Below are positions 1-10,051 of a stretch of DNA of 64,000 nt, in pieces; position 1 is the stretch's first letter; each line of letters begins with the position of its first letter. The notes beneath the pieces were generated by a model. It was given only the letters and a program-made list of their open reading frames with translations. It had not been told where the DNA came from and did no database searches. The stretch covers positions 2,155,501 through 2,219,500 of the forward strand of contig NZ_CP076132.1 in the NCBI RefSeq assembly GCF_018736045.1, written 5' to 3'. This stretch comes from Flammeovirga yaeyamensis. Lineage in GTDB: Bacteria > Bacteroidota > Bacteroidia > Cytophagales > Flammeovirgaceae. The translations under genes and the position numbers were made by a program.

Positions 1-347
1 AAGAGAAAAATCTACACGAAATTCTCGTTCCATGGAAAAGTTATCATAAGTCACATCCAATTTTTTCGAATTATATTTTTCAAGTAAGATCAAAAAAAGG
101 AGACGAGATCAATCTGCCCATTTACCTGACAAATGTTGGTGAGAAAACTTTACATGTCGAAGAGATATCAAGTAATACTTTAGATGTGGAAGAAGTAAAA
201 TTACCAAGGTCTGTGCTTAAAGGAGAAGTGCTGTTTTTCCCAATAACAGCCAAAGTGAAAGACGAAAATCAATACCGTCATTACCTTAAAGTGAAGACTG
301 ACGAAAGGTCTATTTTAATCCGTATTCACACATCATTTATAGAATAG
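1..347 (+). CDS. Partial hypothetical protein (3' end only)
   Basis: An open frame runs in from the left edge (codons in phase with position 3) and stops at TAG 345-347, giving about 114 residues. The text reads as a beta-rich module: a stretch NVGEKTLHVEEI is followed by alternating hydrophobic and charged residues. This resembles the Ig-like ASH/DUF1573 domains of Bacteroidetes secreted proteins, in which an N-x-G-x-x-x-L turn is typical, but the match is by eye only. The N-terminus lies outside the window, so function cannot be assigned. No hairpin terminator is visible between it and the next gene. Confidence 0.6.
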   Translation, partial: EKNLHEILVPWKSYHKSHPIFSNYIFQVRSKKGDEINLPIYLTNVGEKTLHVEEISSNTLDVEEVKLPRSVLKGEVLFFPITAKVKDENQYRHYLKVKTDERSILIRIHTSFIE

Positions 348-514
348 AATGAGTTGATATTCTTGATTCTAAAAATATATTAAGAGCATTTAGGGATTTG
401 CCGTTGTTATCAAAAACATTTTAAGTTAAATTCACAACTTGATTTTTTATATTGTGGGATTATATATTCATAAAATTTGATTGGGTTATTTCTAGCAATA
501 AATTAACTAACATC

Positions 515-1612
515 ATGAAAAAAATATTATTATATCTTACTTACATAAGCTTTTCATTACTTTGTCTTTCATCATGTCTTGATAATAGTGGAGCTAAAAC
601 TGAAACAGAAAAATCTTTTTTACCCTCTTCAAAAGGTAAACCTGGCGAGATGGTTCTTGTTATAGATTCTACTCAATGGGGAACTAAAGCAAGTATTGGA
701 GGACAGTTGTATACAAAAGTTTTAGGTGCTACTAGAGGAATTTTACCACAAAGTGAACCTCAATTTACCGTTACACAAGTTCAGCCGTCTGGTTTTAATA
801 GTATTCTTAGACAAGCAAGAAACGTTATGATTGTTACTACTTTTGACAATAAAGGTAGAGAGTCAAGAATATTAAAATCGTTTTTTGGTGAGGGTGTTAT
901 CGAAGCATTATCAAAAGATCCGGAAAAATATTATTATGTAAAGAAAGATGTTTGGGCTAAAGGACAAACAGTGATGTTATTCTTTGCTGAAAGTGAAGAA
1001 AAGATGGCTAAGGTTTTAGAAGATCCTAATAAGACTTATTACTTGACTCAACCTTTCCATGATATAGAGAATAAGCGTTTGGCAGAAAGAATTACTAAAG
1101 AAAGAGACCGTAAGATTACTCGCTTCTTAAAAGATAAATATAATGTTGATATCTCTTTATTGCAGGGATATAAAATTGCAAAATCAGAAGAAGATTTTCT
1201 TTGGTTAAGACATCCAGAAATAGCATTTGATAATAACATTATCTTAATGAAAATGCCATATACAGATGAGAAACAATTTGATGCTGATCATATTCTTAAA
1301 TTTAGAAATGAATTAGCCAAAAAATACTTATATGGTAATCCTGAAGACAAAGAATCTTTTGTAATTACAGAATCAAAGGTGAAGCCTGAGATTAAAAATG
1401 CAAAAATAGACGGTAGACAAGCAGTAGAAATAAGAGGTCTTTGGAGAACAAATACCTACTCAATGGGTGGTCCATTTATTAGCTACTTATTTACTGATAA
1501 ATCTGGTGCGAATCTTTATTATTTAGAAGGTTTTGTTTATGCACCAAGCATGGATAAAAGAGAGCTGATGAGAGATATGGAAGCTCAACTAAAGACGTTT
1601 AAAGACTTTTAA
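515..1612 (+). CDS. DUF4837 family lipoprotein
   Basis: A 365-residue secreted lipoprotein when started at ATG 515. The frame stays open to 452, but starting at 515 puts a clean lipoprotein signal (MKKILLYLTY..., lipobox LSSC, Cys21) at the very N-terminus, so the upstream extension is rejected. The mature part begins with GKPGEMVLVID and continues with a PQSEPQFTV block and RNVMIV. These are hallmarks, as I recall them, of DUF4837, a Bacteroidetes-only family of unknown function. Family membership is recognised from these motifs; the role is unknown. It ends 3 nt before ruvA, so the two are probably co-transcribed. Expected location is the periplasmic or outer face of a membrane. Confidence 0.8.
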   Translation: MKKILLYLTYISFSLLCLSSCLDNSGAKTETEKSFLPSSKGKPGEMVLVIDSTQWGTKASIGGQLYTKVLGATRGILPQSEPQFTVTQVQPSGFNSILRQARNVMIVTTFDNKGRESRILKSFFGEGVIEALSKDPEKYYYVKKDVWAKGQTVMLFFAESEEKMAKVLEDPNKTYYLTQPFHDIENKRLAERITKERDRKITRFLKDKYNVDISLLQGYKIAKSEEDFLWLRHPEIAFDNNIILMKMPYTDEKQFDADHILKFRNELAKKYLYGNPEDKESFVITESKVKPEIKNAKIDGRQAVEIRGLWRTNTYSMGGPFISYLFTDKSGANLYYLEGFVYAPSMDKRELMRDMEAQLKTFKDF

Positions 1613-1615
1613 TAT

Positions 1616-2215
1616 ATGTATTACTACATTAGCGGTAAGCTAGTTAAAAAAATACCTACCTCAGCTATCATTGATGTAAATGGGGTAGGTTATGAAATTC
1701 GATGGCCTTTAAGTGCTTTTAGTGCAGTCAATGAGGGTGATCAAGTAAAGTTGTATACTTACTTCTATGTGAAAGAAGATATGCAGCAACTCTTCGGCTT
1801 TCTGTCAGAAAATGATAGAACGGTATTTTTACAACTAATTTCAATATCTGGAGTAGGCCCTTCAACAGGGTTAGCATTTTTGTCTTCACTATCGACAGCA
1901 GAGATTTGTTCGGCCATTATGCAAGAAGATGTAAAGACAATTCAGAGTGTAAAAGGTATCGGAGCTAAAACTGCACAGCGTGTAGTTATTGAATTAAGAG
2001 ATAAAATTTCTAAATTGCAGTATTCTGGAGAATTAATTCAGAATGCGACTTCTACTGCTCAAGACAATGGAATTGTAAATGAAGCTATGGATGCTCTTGT
2101 TGCCCTTGGTTTTACTAGAGCTGCTGCACAGAAATCTGTTAAGCTAATTCAGAAAAAACATGGACATGATCTATCAGTAGAAAAATTAATAAAATTAGCA
2201 TTAAAACAAAATTAG
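1616..2215 (+). CDS. ruvA: Holliday junction branch migration protein RuvA
   Basis: At 199 residues this has normal RuvA length. The N-terminal OB-fold domain (MYYYISGKLV... VDVNGVGYEI-like) is followed by two helix-hairpin-helix motifs (SGVGPSTGLAF near residue 80 and KGIGAKTAQRVVIELRDK near residue 115). A C-terminal UBA-like three-helix domain (ALVALGFTRAAAQKSV) contacts RuvB. RuvA tetramers bind Holliday junctions and load the RuvB motor. The start ATG lies 3 nt after the DUF4837 stop. RuvA followed by sprA is a recurrent gene order in gliding Bacteroidetes such as Flavobacterium johnsoniae. Confidence 0.96.
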   Translation: MYYYISGKLVKKIPTSAIIDVNGVGYEIRWPLSAFSAVNEGDQVKLYTYFYVKEDMQQLFGFLSENDRTVFLQLISISGVGPSTGLAFLSSLSTAEICSAIMQEDVKTIQSVKGIGAKTAQRVVIELRDKISKLQYSGELIQNATSTAQDNGIVNEAMDALVALGFTRAAAQKSVKLIQKKHGHDLSVEKLIKLALKQN

Positions 2216-2421
2216 CCTATAAGCGCCTTACTATTACTTTTTTAGCATTTATATAAGCAAATTATCACTCAGATAAAGTGATGATTGTAGTAATTTTTTA
2301 CTATTCTTTTTATCTTTCATTTATTATCATCTGACAATTTCGACTTGTTATGAACTTATCACTAAATGCTAATGGTCGGTTGACCGTAAGATTTTAGTAA
2401 ACTTAAATACTTGACTTCATT

Positions 2422-5400
2422 TTGTTTCGCTTACACACAGCAAATTATAAATACTTACTAGCTCTAATTTTTTTCTCAACGATAAACAATGTTTGGGCAA
2501 ACGTCAAAGAGACAGTAGTATGGAATGTATTACAACAATCAATTCCTCAAGAAAATCAGCAGGAACAGGATACTACGTTGTATAAACCTCAAAAGCCTTA
2601 CGAAAGAGATAGGCTTGGAGACCCTGTGTCTACCCCGCAATATAGTTCGCCAATTATTGGTACGGATCCTCATGTAAATACTCAAATTGAGCTAGATACA
2701 ACAGGTAATGGCTATAATGTGCAGGAGACATTAGGTGATGGATTACAATATCGTAACCCTTCGTATTTACCCTATGACGCTTACCGTGATTATCTGTACA
2801 GGAAAAACATGGCAAGCTATTATAAAAATTTATCACTCCAACAAGATGGAGGTGATGCTTTACCCGGTCAAGGTAATGGAAAGCTAATTCCAGATATAGA
2901 ATTAGGTCGTGTTGCAGATTTCCTATTTGGTGGTTCTACTTTAGATTTTCAACTCAATGGTAATGCAATGCTTGATTTCGGCTTTTTATTTCAAAGAGTT
3001 GATAACCCTCAAGTTCCAGTGACCCAACAAAGAAATGGTGGATTTAATTTCGATCAACAAGTTGGATTAGGTATGATCGGTAAAATTGGTGATAAATTAG
3101 AAATGTCAGCCAATTTTGATACAAAGAGTACTTTCCAATTTGATCAGCAATACAATATGTCATATACCGCTTATGATTATGACATCATTCAAGATATTCA
3201 AGTAGGTAATGTTAGCTTTAACGTACGTAACTCATTAATTTCTGGAGCACAGAACTTATTTGGTGTGTATAGTAAACTGAGATTTGGTAATCTATATGTT
3301 TCCAGTGTTTTCTCAAGTCAAAGAGGCTCTCAAGAGACCATTACTATAAAAAATGGTGGTCAGAATAGAGAGTTTGAGTTCAGAGCAGATACCTACGATA
3401 ATAATAAACACTTTTTTATTGGTCACTTCTTTAGAGATAAATACGAAGAAGCTTTAAAGACAACCCCAAATATTATTTCTGGAGTTGTTGTTACTCGTAT
3501 GAAAGTTTATGTAACCAATAGAGCCAACGATACTCAAACGCAAAGAAACTTAGTAGGTCTACTTGACCTTGGTGAAGCAGATCCTTACAATACCGCTTGG
3601 GGTGGAAGTACAAACCCAGCAGCAAGTAACGATGCAAACACGTTATATAGTCAAGTTACCCAGTTAAACCGTAATTCTGATGCTATAAAAGGAGGCTTAG
3701 AAGGATTAGGTTTAAATAATGGTACCGAATTTGAAATTCTTCGTTCTGCAAGAGAATTAGGTCCAACGGAATTTAGTTACAACCAACAATTGGGGTATAT
3801 CTCAATTAATACACCACTTAGAAATGATGAAATTTTAGCCGTTGCTTTTGAATATACTTTTAATGGACAAAGCTATAAAGTAGGTGAATTGAATGAGGAT
3901 CTACCAAACCTTGGACAAAATGAAGTGATGTTCATGAAACTTTTAAGTCCATCAACGATTATCACTACTGACCCTAACGACCCCTCAAAGCCGTTTCCTT
4001 TATGGGATTTGATGATGAAGAACGTTTATTCACTTCAAGCCAATTCAATTCAAAAGGAAGATTTCCAATTTAGGATCATCTACAGAGATGACCGTACAGG
4101 TGTGGATAACCCGTCTATCCAAGAAGGGGTTAACTTAGCCAATGTTCCTTTAATTGAGGTCACTGGATTGGACCGTTTGAACATGAACTTGGAACTCCAA
4201 AAGGATGGTAACTTTGACTTTATTGAAGGAGTTACTATTGACTCAAGGAATGGTCGGATTATTTTCCCTGTATTAGAGCCTTTTGGACAAACACTTGAAG
4301 AAAAATTCGAGCCGGGAGAAGGTAATTTAGTCACCAAATATGTATTTGAGGATCTATATAAAAAAACTCAAGCAGATGCAGTTCTGAATACAAAACAAAA
4401 TAAGTATTTCATGAAAGGTAGTTATAAGGGTGGATCATCAAATGAAATCTTACTACCTGGAATTAATATAGCAGAGAACTCTGTGACTATTACTGCTGGA
4501 GGTGTTACTTTAACAGAAGGAGCACAATATACTGTCGATTATCAATTTGGTAGAGTAACTATCCTAGATGAAGGGGTATTGAACTCTGGAAAAGATATTC
4601 GAATTACCTACGAAAGAGCAGACTTATTCAACTTCCAAACTAAAACATTGGCAGGGGTAGACTTAGAGTATCATGTTAGTGAAGACTTCATTATCTCAGG
4701 TACTTTAATGCACCTTTCAGAAAAACCTTTGATTTCTAGAGTGAATGTAGGTTCAGAACCTGTGAAGAATACTATGTGGGGTCTTACTATGGACTACACC
4801 ACAGAATCTAGGTTTTTAACCAAATTAGTTGATGCCATACCGGGTATTGACACGCAAGAGCAATCTATGTTCACCTTTAAGGGTGAATTTGCCCAACTCA
4901 TTCCTGGAACACCTTCTCTTATAGGTACTGATGGTACGGGTTATATCGATGATTTTGAAGGAGCTGAAGTACCATATGATCTAGGTTTAAATCCTGTTTC
5001 TTGGGCACATGGTAGTACACCAGAATACATTTTGGATCAACAAGGATGGAATACTGCACCTCCAACCACAGCCGAAGATTCCTTGGCGTATAACCACCGT
5101 AGGGCATTAATGGCTTGGTACAATATTGATAATGTCTTCTATTACACAACGGGTAATACGAGTCGACCAAATAATATTACAGACGAAGATATGCAAAATC
5201 ACTATGTTCGTTTGGTTCCATTCAATGAAGTATTTAAAAATAGACAGGCTAATCAAATCAACACCAATGAGGTAACTTTTGACTTAGCTTATTATCCATC
5301 AGAAAGAGGTCCTTATAACTATAATACCGATTTAAATAATGACGGTACACTCCGGAATCCTAAAGATAATTTTGGTGCAATAACTAAAGCCATTACCACA

Positions 5401-8400
5401 GATGTCGATTTTGATAACTTGAATGTGCAGTATATAGAATTCTGGATGATGGATCCGTTTATGACAGGTAAAAACGCTGAAATAGAAGGAGCAAACAACA
5501 ATACAGGTGGTAAGTTATTTATTGATTTAGGTAGTATTTCCGAAGATGTAGTTCCTGATGGTAGGCACTTCTTCGAGAACGGTATGACGACCAATAAAGA
5601 TCTATTAAATCGTTCAGTATGGGGTTATTCTCCTACTACTCAATTTGTGAATAATGTATTTAGTACTGCAGTTCCAAGAGATGCTCAAGATATTGGTTAC
5701 GATGGTTTGTCGAGTGAAGAAGAAGCAGAATTTTTTAAGCAGTTCTTTATTGATCGATTGCCAAGTGTATTATCACCAGAAGCATTGCAAGCAATTATTG
5801 CCGACCCATCAGGTGATGATTTTAAATACTATCTAGGTGATGAAGCTGATGCTCAAAACTTAAAAGTTTTAGAAAGATATAAAAGGTTTAACGGAACAGA
5901 GAGAAACTCACCAGAAAACCAAGGAGGTGGAGGTTTTACTCCTTCAAATACTAGTTATCCTAACAACGAAGATTTGAATGGCGATAATACCTTAAATGAA
6001 TTGAACGCTTACTTTGAGTATGAATTAGATTTACGTCCAGGACAATTAGAAAACAATAAGTTTGTCGTTGATAGAGTAACTTCGGAAGCTCCCGAATCAA
6101 GGGAATTAGTGACTTGGTATCAAGTTAGAATCCCTATTAGAGATGATAATAATTACAGTAAAGTAGGAGGTATTGATAATTTTAAGTCGGTGAAATTCAT
6201 GCGTTTATTCATGACAGATTGGGAGCAGCCAGTTGTGTTACGTATGTTGAATTTCCAATTAGTAGGAGCACAATGGCGTCAATACACTCAAAATATTGAA
6301 GATGATGATCTGCCAATTTCAACCGCTAAAGTTGAGATTTCATCAGTAAATATCGAGCAGAATGGAGTAACTGATACACAGACTAGAAAAATTCCTTATG
6401 TATTGCCTCCAGGCTTCGAAAGAGATTATGATGCAACATCAACGGTTACAAGACGAATTAACGAACAATCCATACAAGTAAACGTTGAAGATTTAGATGT
6501 AGATGATGGTATCGGGATCTTTAAAAACTTTAGTCTGAATTTAGTCAATTACAAGCGACTCAAGATGGAGCTTCATGCACAATCACCATCTGATATCACC
6601 CGGGATGATGAAGTCCGGGGTTTCTTGAGAGTGGGTACTGACCTTACAGATAACTACTACGAAATAGAAGTTCCTTTGAAAATCACACAAAAAGGAGCTA
6701 CTACTCCAGAAGTAATTTGGCCAAGGGAGAACGAAATTGATATCGCCTTAGAAGAACTTTATAAAATTAAAGTTCAGCGTAATTCGGAAAATGCAGATAG
6801 AGATATTCCGTATCCAACCAATTTGGAGGCAGCAGGACCAAACGTTCGTCAATATCGGGTAAGAGTCGTGGGTAACCCAGATATGAGTGCGATACAAACG
6901 GCTATGATTGGTGTTCGAAATAAAACCACCGATAATGCCAGAAAAGATATTAGAATTTGGGCCAACGAGCTAAGAGCAACAGAATATTCTACGTTCTCAT
7001 CATGGGCTGCAAATGCATCAATTGATGCCACTTTAGCCGATTTTGCCAATATTAAAACCAATGTTCGTTACAGTACGGTTGGTTTTGGTGGTATCCAAGA
7101 TAAAATCGGTGATCGTCAGATGGAAGATAATTTAGAGTTTGGTATTGCGGCAAACATCAACTTAGATAAGATCTTCTTAAATAGAATAGGTTTATCAGTT
7201 CCTATTTATATGAGTTATGATCGAAAAGGCTCTAATCCATATTTTGATCCTTTAGATCCAGATGTACCTCTTGATGTTTCTTCAGAAGTTAGAGGCAGCT
7301 ATTACAGCGAACAAGTGAAATACTTAGAAGAGGCGAGAAGTATCAATATTTCCAATCTAACGAAAGTGAAAATGAACCCTGAGGCCAAAAGTTACCCTTG
7401 GGATATTGAAAACTTTAGTTTAAGCGGTTCCTATTCTGATAGAAATATGAGAGATAAGAATACCGAAGCGAAAGATTTCAAACAATGGAAATTAGGTGCT
7501 GCCTATTCTTATCAATCGCCATTAAAAGCATGGGAGCCTTTTAAGGATACGCAAGGTGGGGATTGGTCATCATTAATTACTGATTTCAATTTAAATCCAT
7601 TGCCAAGTTCAATTACTGTTAGAGGTGATTTAGATCGTCAGTATAGATATACTCAATTTAGAAGTTACGAAGAAGGAAGAGGTTTTGTAAAAGATGGTAT
7701 TTTACCAACTTACGAAAAAAGTTTCCTATTTAATAGAGGATATAATTTAGGCTGGAATTTAGCGAAGAGTTTGAAAATTGATTACCAAGCAACTGCCAAC
7801 GCCTTAGTCGACGAGCCAGAAGGGGCAATTGATACAGATACGGCAAGGGATTCCATAATGAATAACCTTTTAGACTTTGGTCGTATGAAGTTATTCACTC
7901 AGAATTTATCGGGTACTTATAATATTCCTATCAATAAAGTGCCAGGTCTTGATTTTATTGGAGCAAATGCTAGATATGTAGCAGGTACTAATTGGACAGC
8001 AGGTACTTTAGGTATTGCAGATACTCTTGGTAACACAATTGGTAACACACAGCAAATATCTTTAAACTCTAAGTTTGATTTCAAAAATATATATAAGAAG
8101 ATTGGTTATGTAAATCACTTAGAAAATGGAGTGAGTAATCGTGGTCGATCAAGGTCTAGGAATAGAAATCAGCAACAGCAACAAGGGGGGAATAGGTCTA
8201 AAAAGCCAACGAAAGATTATACTCGTTTAGCTTATCAGAAAGTGAAATTAAAAGATAAATTGAAGGATCTGCGAACAGAACAAACTAATCTTCAAAATGC
8301 TGATAAAGATAAAATTGATAAGCAGAAAGAGAAAATTGAAGCAAAGATCACTAAGCTGAAAACGAAAATTGAGAAGTACAAAGGAAAAGGAAAAGATTAT

Positions 8401-9966
8401 GCAGATTTAGATGCGAAAATTTTAACGTACAATACTCAAATTGATACTCTTGATGCACAACTCGCAAAGGAAAATCCTAAAAAGAATAAAAAACTGGAGA
8501 GTATTGCAGAAGAAATTAAGAAAACTGAACAGGAGTTGTTGGCCGTGAATGATCAGTTAAAAGAAAGACCTGAACCTACCAAATCTGCAGGAGAGAAATT
8601 AGGAGACACAGGTATTCGTTTTCTTACAATGTTGAAAGACATTGATATGACTTATTCAGAAAATAATGCAACTACACTTCCTGGATATATGCCGACGGCG
8701 GAATATGTTGGTTTAGATTCTAAGACCAACGCGCCAGGCTTACCTTTCTTATTGGGTAGTCAGGATCCAAGTATTCGATTTAAAGCGGCTGAAAATGGAT
8801 GGTTAGCGCCAAGTGAATATTTAAATAATCAGTTCGTTCAGACGAAAAGGGAAGAATATAGAGTGCGAGCGAATTTAGAGCCTTTCAGGGATTTTAAAGT
8901 AACTCTGACTTCAACATCTAATAGAACAGAATCATATTCTGAAGTATTTAGATTCGATAGTAGTATAAATGATTATAACTCTCTATCACCAACAAGAACA
9001 GGTACTTTTGGCATCAGTTTCTTCTCTATGGGTACTGCATTCTCAAAACCTGATGGAAACAATGAATCAGAAGTTTTCAATCAGTTTGTAGCCAATAGAT
9101 CTGAAGTGAAAGATCGACTGAACAGTACAAGGACATCAAGTCAAACTCAATACAAAGAAAATGATCAAGATGTGTTAATTCCTGCATTTATTGCAGCATA
9201 TACTGGTCAGAGTTCATCTAAAGTTGGTTTGTCTGCTTTCCCTTCTTCATTCCCAATACCAAACTGGGATGTGAGATACACAGGTTTATCTAAATTGAAG
9301 GTTTTTGAAAACTCAATCAAATCCATCACTTTAGCACACGCTTATCAATCGAATTACACGGTAGGTAACTATAACTCTTCTTTATTATATGGTGCGACTG
9401 AAATTGGTCCAGATAGAGATATTAATGATCAGCCTGTAGCTGAGGGGCAAGATGGTAATATCGTTCCAGTATATGTCATCAACCAAGTGAATATTGAGGA
9501 ACGTTTTGGTCCTCTTATCGGTATCAATATCAAATTGATGAATGATTTGCAGATTAAGTTTGACTACAATAAAGGAAGAATGTTATCTCTGAATCTATCA
9601 AATGCTCAGGTAACAGAACAATTGAACAATGACTTTACCATTGATATTGGATACACAACTACAGGAATGAAACTTCCATTTAGATCTAAAGGTAGAACGA
9701 CTACTTTGAAAAACGATATCACATTTAGATTGGCCATGTCGATTAGAGATAATCAAACGACTCAATATAGAATGGAAGAGGAGAATGTAGTGACTGCAGG
9801 TAACATGAACTTTGCTTTAAGACCAACCGTGAATTATATGTTGAATGATAGAGCAAATCTTCAATTCTATTTTGATAGAACGATTAACGATCCAAAAGTA
9901 TCGAATGCATTTAGAAGAACATCTACAGCATTTGGTGTTCAGTTTAAATACTCACTAACACAATAA
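2422..9966 (+). CDS. sprA: T9SS outer membrane translocon protein SprA
   Basis: At 2514 residues this has the giant size of SprA (Sov in Porphyromonas), the 36-strand outer-membrane barrel through which type IX secretion substrates exit. The N-terminus gives a signal peptide (YKYLLALIFF...NNVWA) followed by SprA_N-type repeats, such as LDFGFLFQRVDNPQVP and KLEMSANFDTKSTFQFDQ near residue 200. The protein ends in an aromatic-containing beta-strand, VQFKYSLTQ. The only in-frame start before the signal peptide is a TTG at 2422, because TAA at 2404 closes the frame, so a TTG start is likely. Residues about 1915-2056 form a poly-Gln and Lys/Glu-rich coiled-coil insert within the barrel region. A bidirectional terminator follows. 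Exported clients include the proteins at 16953 and 21110. Confidence 0.95.
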   Translation: MFRLHTANYKYLLALIFFSTINNVWANVKETVVWNVLQQSIPQENQQEQDTTLYKPQKPYERDRLGDPVSTPQYSSPIIGTDPHVNTQIELDTTGNGYNVQETLGDGLQYRNPSYLPYDAYRDYLYRKNMASYYKNLSLQQDGGDALPGQGNGKLIPDIELGRVADFLFGGSTLDFQLNGNAMLDFGFLFQRVDNPQVPVTQQRNGGFNFDQQVGLGMIGKIGDKLEMSANFDTKSTFQFDQQYNMSYTAYDYDIIQDIQVGNVSFNVRNSLISGAQNLFGVYSKLRFGNLYVSSVFSSQRGSQETITIKNGGQNREFEFRADTYDNNKHFFIGHFFRDKYEEALKTTPNIISGVVVTRMKVYVTNRANDTQTQRNLVGLLDLGEADPYNTAWGGSTNPAASNDANTLYSQVTQLNRNSDAIKGGLEGLGLNNGTEFEILRSARELGPTEFSYNQQLGYISINTPLRNDEILAVAFEYTFNGQSYKVGELNEDLPNLGQNEVMFMKLLSPSTIITTDPNDPSKPFPLWDLMMKNVYSLQANSIQKEDFQFRIIYRDDRTGVDNPSIQEGVNLANVPLIEVTGLDRLNMNLELQKDGNFDFIEGVTIDSRNGRIIFPVLEPFGQTLEEKFEPGEGNLVTKYVFEDLYKKTQADAVLNTKQNKYFMKGSYKGGSSNEILLPGINIAENSVTITAGGVTLTEGAQYTVDYQFGRVTILDEGVLNSGKDIRITYERADLFNFQTKTLAGVDLEYHVSEDFIISGTLMHLSEKPLISRVNVGSEPVKNTMWGLTMDYTTESRFLTKLVDAIPGIDTQEQSMFTFKGEFAQLIPGTPSLIGTDGTGYIDDFEGAEVPYDLGLNPVSWAHGSTPEYILDQQGWNTAPPTTAEDSLAYNHRRALMAWYNIDNVFYYTTGNTSRPNNITDEDMQNHYVRLVPFNEVFKNRQANQINTNEVTFDLAYYPSERGPYNYNTDLNNDGTLRNPKDNFGAITKAITTDVDFDNLNVQYIEFWMMDPFMTGKNAEIEGANNNTGGKLFIDLGSISEDVVPDGRHFFENGMTTNKDLLNRSVWGYSPTTQFVNNVFSTAVPRDAQDIGYDGLSSEEEAEFFKQFFIDRLPSVLSPEALQAIIADPSGDDFKYYLGDEADAQNLKVLERYKRFNGTERNSPENQGGGGFTPSNTSYPNNEDLNGDNTLNELNAYFEYELDLRPGQLENNKFVVDRVTSEAPESRELVTWYQVRIPIRDDNNYSKVGGIDNFKSVKFMRLFMTDWEQPVVLRMLNFQLVGAQWRQYTQNIEDDDLPISTAKVEISSVNIEQNGVTDTQTRKIPYVLPPGFERDYDATSTVTRRINEQSIQVNVEDLDVDDGIGIFKNFSLNLVNYKRLKMELHAQSPSDITRDDEVRGFLRVGTDLTDNYYEIEVPLKITQKGATTPEVIWPRENEIDIALEELYKIKVQRNSENADRDIPYPTNLEAAGPNVRQYRVRVVGNPDMSAIQTAMIGVRNKTTDNARKDIRIWANELRATEYSTFSSWAANASIDATLADFANIKTNVRYSTVGFGGIQDKIGDRQMEDNLEFGIAANINLDKIFLNRIGLSVPIYMSYDRKGSNPYFDPLDPDVPLDVSSEVRGSYYSEQVKYLEEARSINISNLTKVKMNPEAKSYPWDIENFSLSGSYSDRNMRDKNTEAKDFKQWKLGAAYSYQSPLKAWEPFKDTQGGDWSSLITDFNLNPLPSSITVRGDLDRQYRYTQFRSYEEGRGFVKDGILPTYEKSFLFNRGYNLGWNLAKSLKIDYQATANALVDEPEGAIDTDTARDSIMNNLLDFGRMKLFTQNLSGTYNIPINKVPGLDFIGANARYVAGTNWTAGTLGIADTLGNTIGNTQQISLNSKFDFKNIYKKIGYVNHLENGVSNRGRSRSRNRNQQQQQGGNRSKKPTKDYTRLAYQKVKLKDKLKDLRTEQTNLQNADKDKIDKQKEKIEAKITKLKTKIEKYKGKGKDYADLDAKILTYNTQIDTLDAQLAKENPKKNKKLESIAEEIKKTEQELLAVNDQLKERPEPTKSAGEKLGDTGIRFLTMLKDIDMTYSENNATTLPGYMPTAEYVGLDSKTNAPGLPFLLGSQDPSIRFKAAENGWLAPSEYLNNQFVQTKREEYRVRANLEPFRDFKVTLTSTSNRTESYSEVFRFDSSINDYNSLSPTRTGTFGISFFSMGTAFSKPDGNNESEVFNQFVANRSEVKDRLNSTRTSSQTQYKENDQDVLIPAFIAAYTGQSSSKVGLSAFPSSFPIPNWDVRYTGLSKLKVFENSIKSITLAHAYQSNYTVGNYNSSLLYGATEIGPDRDINDQPVAEGQDGNIVPVYVINQVNIEERFGPLIGINIKLMNDLQIKFDYNKGRMLSLNLSNAQVTEQLNNDFTIDIGYTTTGMKLPFRSKGRTTTLKNDITFRLAMSIRDNQTTQYRMEEENVVTAGNMNFALRPTVNYMLNDRANLQFYFDRTINDPKVSNAFRRTSTAFGVQFKYSLTQ

Positions 9967-9996
9967 TTTGATTTTAATAATAGATTAAATATAAAG

Positions 9997-10030
9997 AAGG
10001 GGCCATTTCAAGTGAATGAAACGGCCCCTT
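9997..10030. terminator. Bidirectional terminator between sprA and hppD
   Basis: Arms 9997-10010 and 10017-10030 pair over 14 positions with one A/C mismatch around a six-nt loop. The stem begins AAGGGGCC. A-rich and T-rich flanks let it serve both convergent genes. Confidence 0.8.
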
Positions 10031-10051
10031 TATTTATTTGGAGAGAGTTAA

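Noticed and set aside
2216-2421. Promoter of sprA
   Set aside because: A TTG at 2285 and TATCTTTC at 2311 have a 23-nt spacer and an imperfect -7 box, too weak to list.
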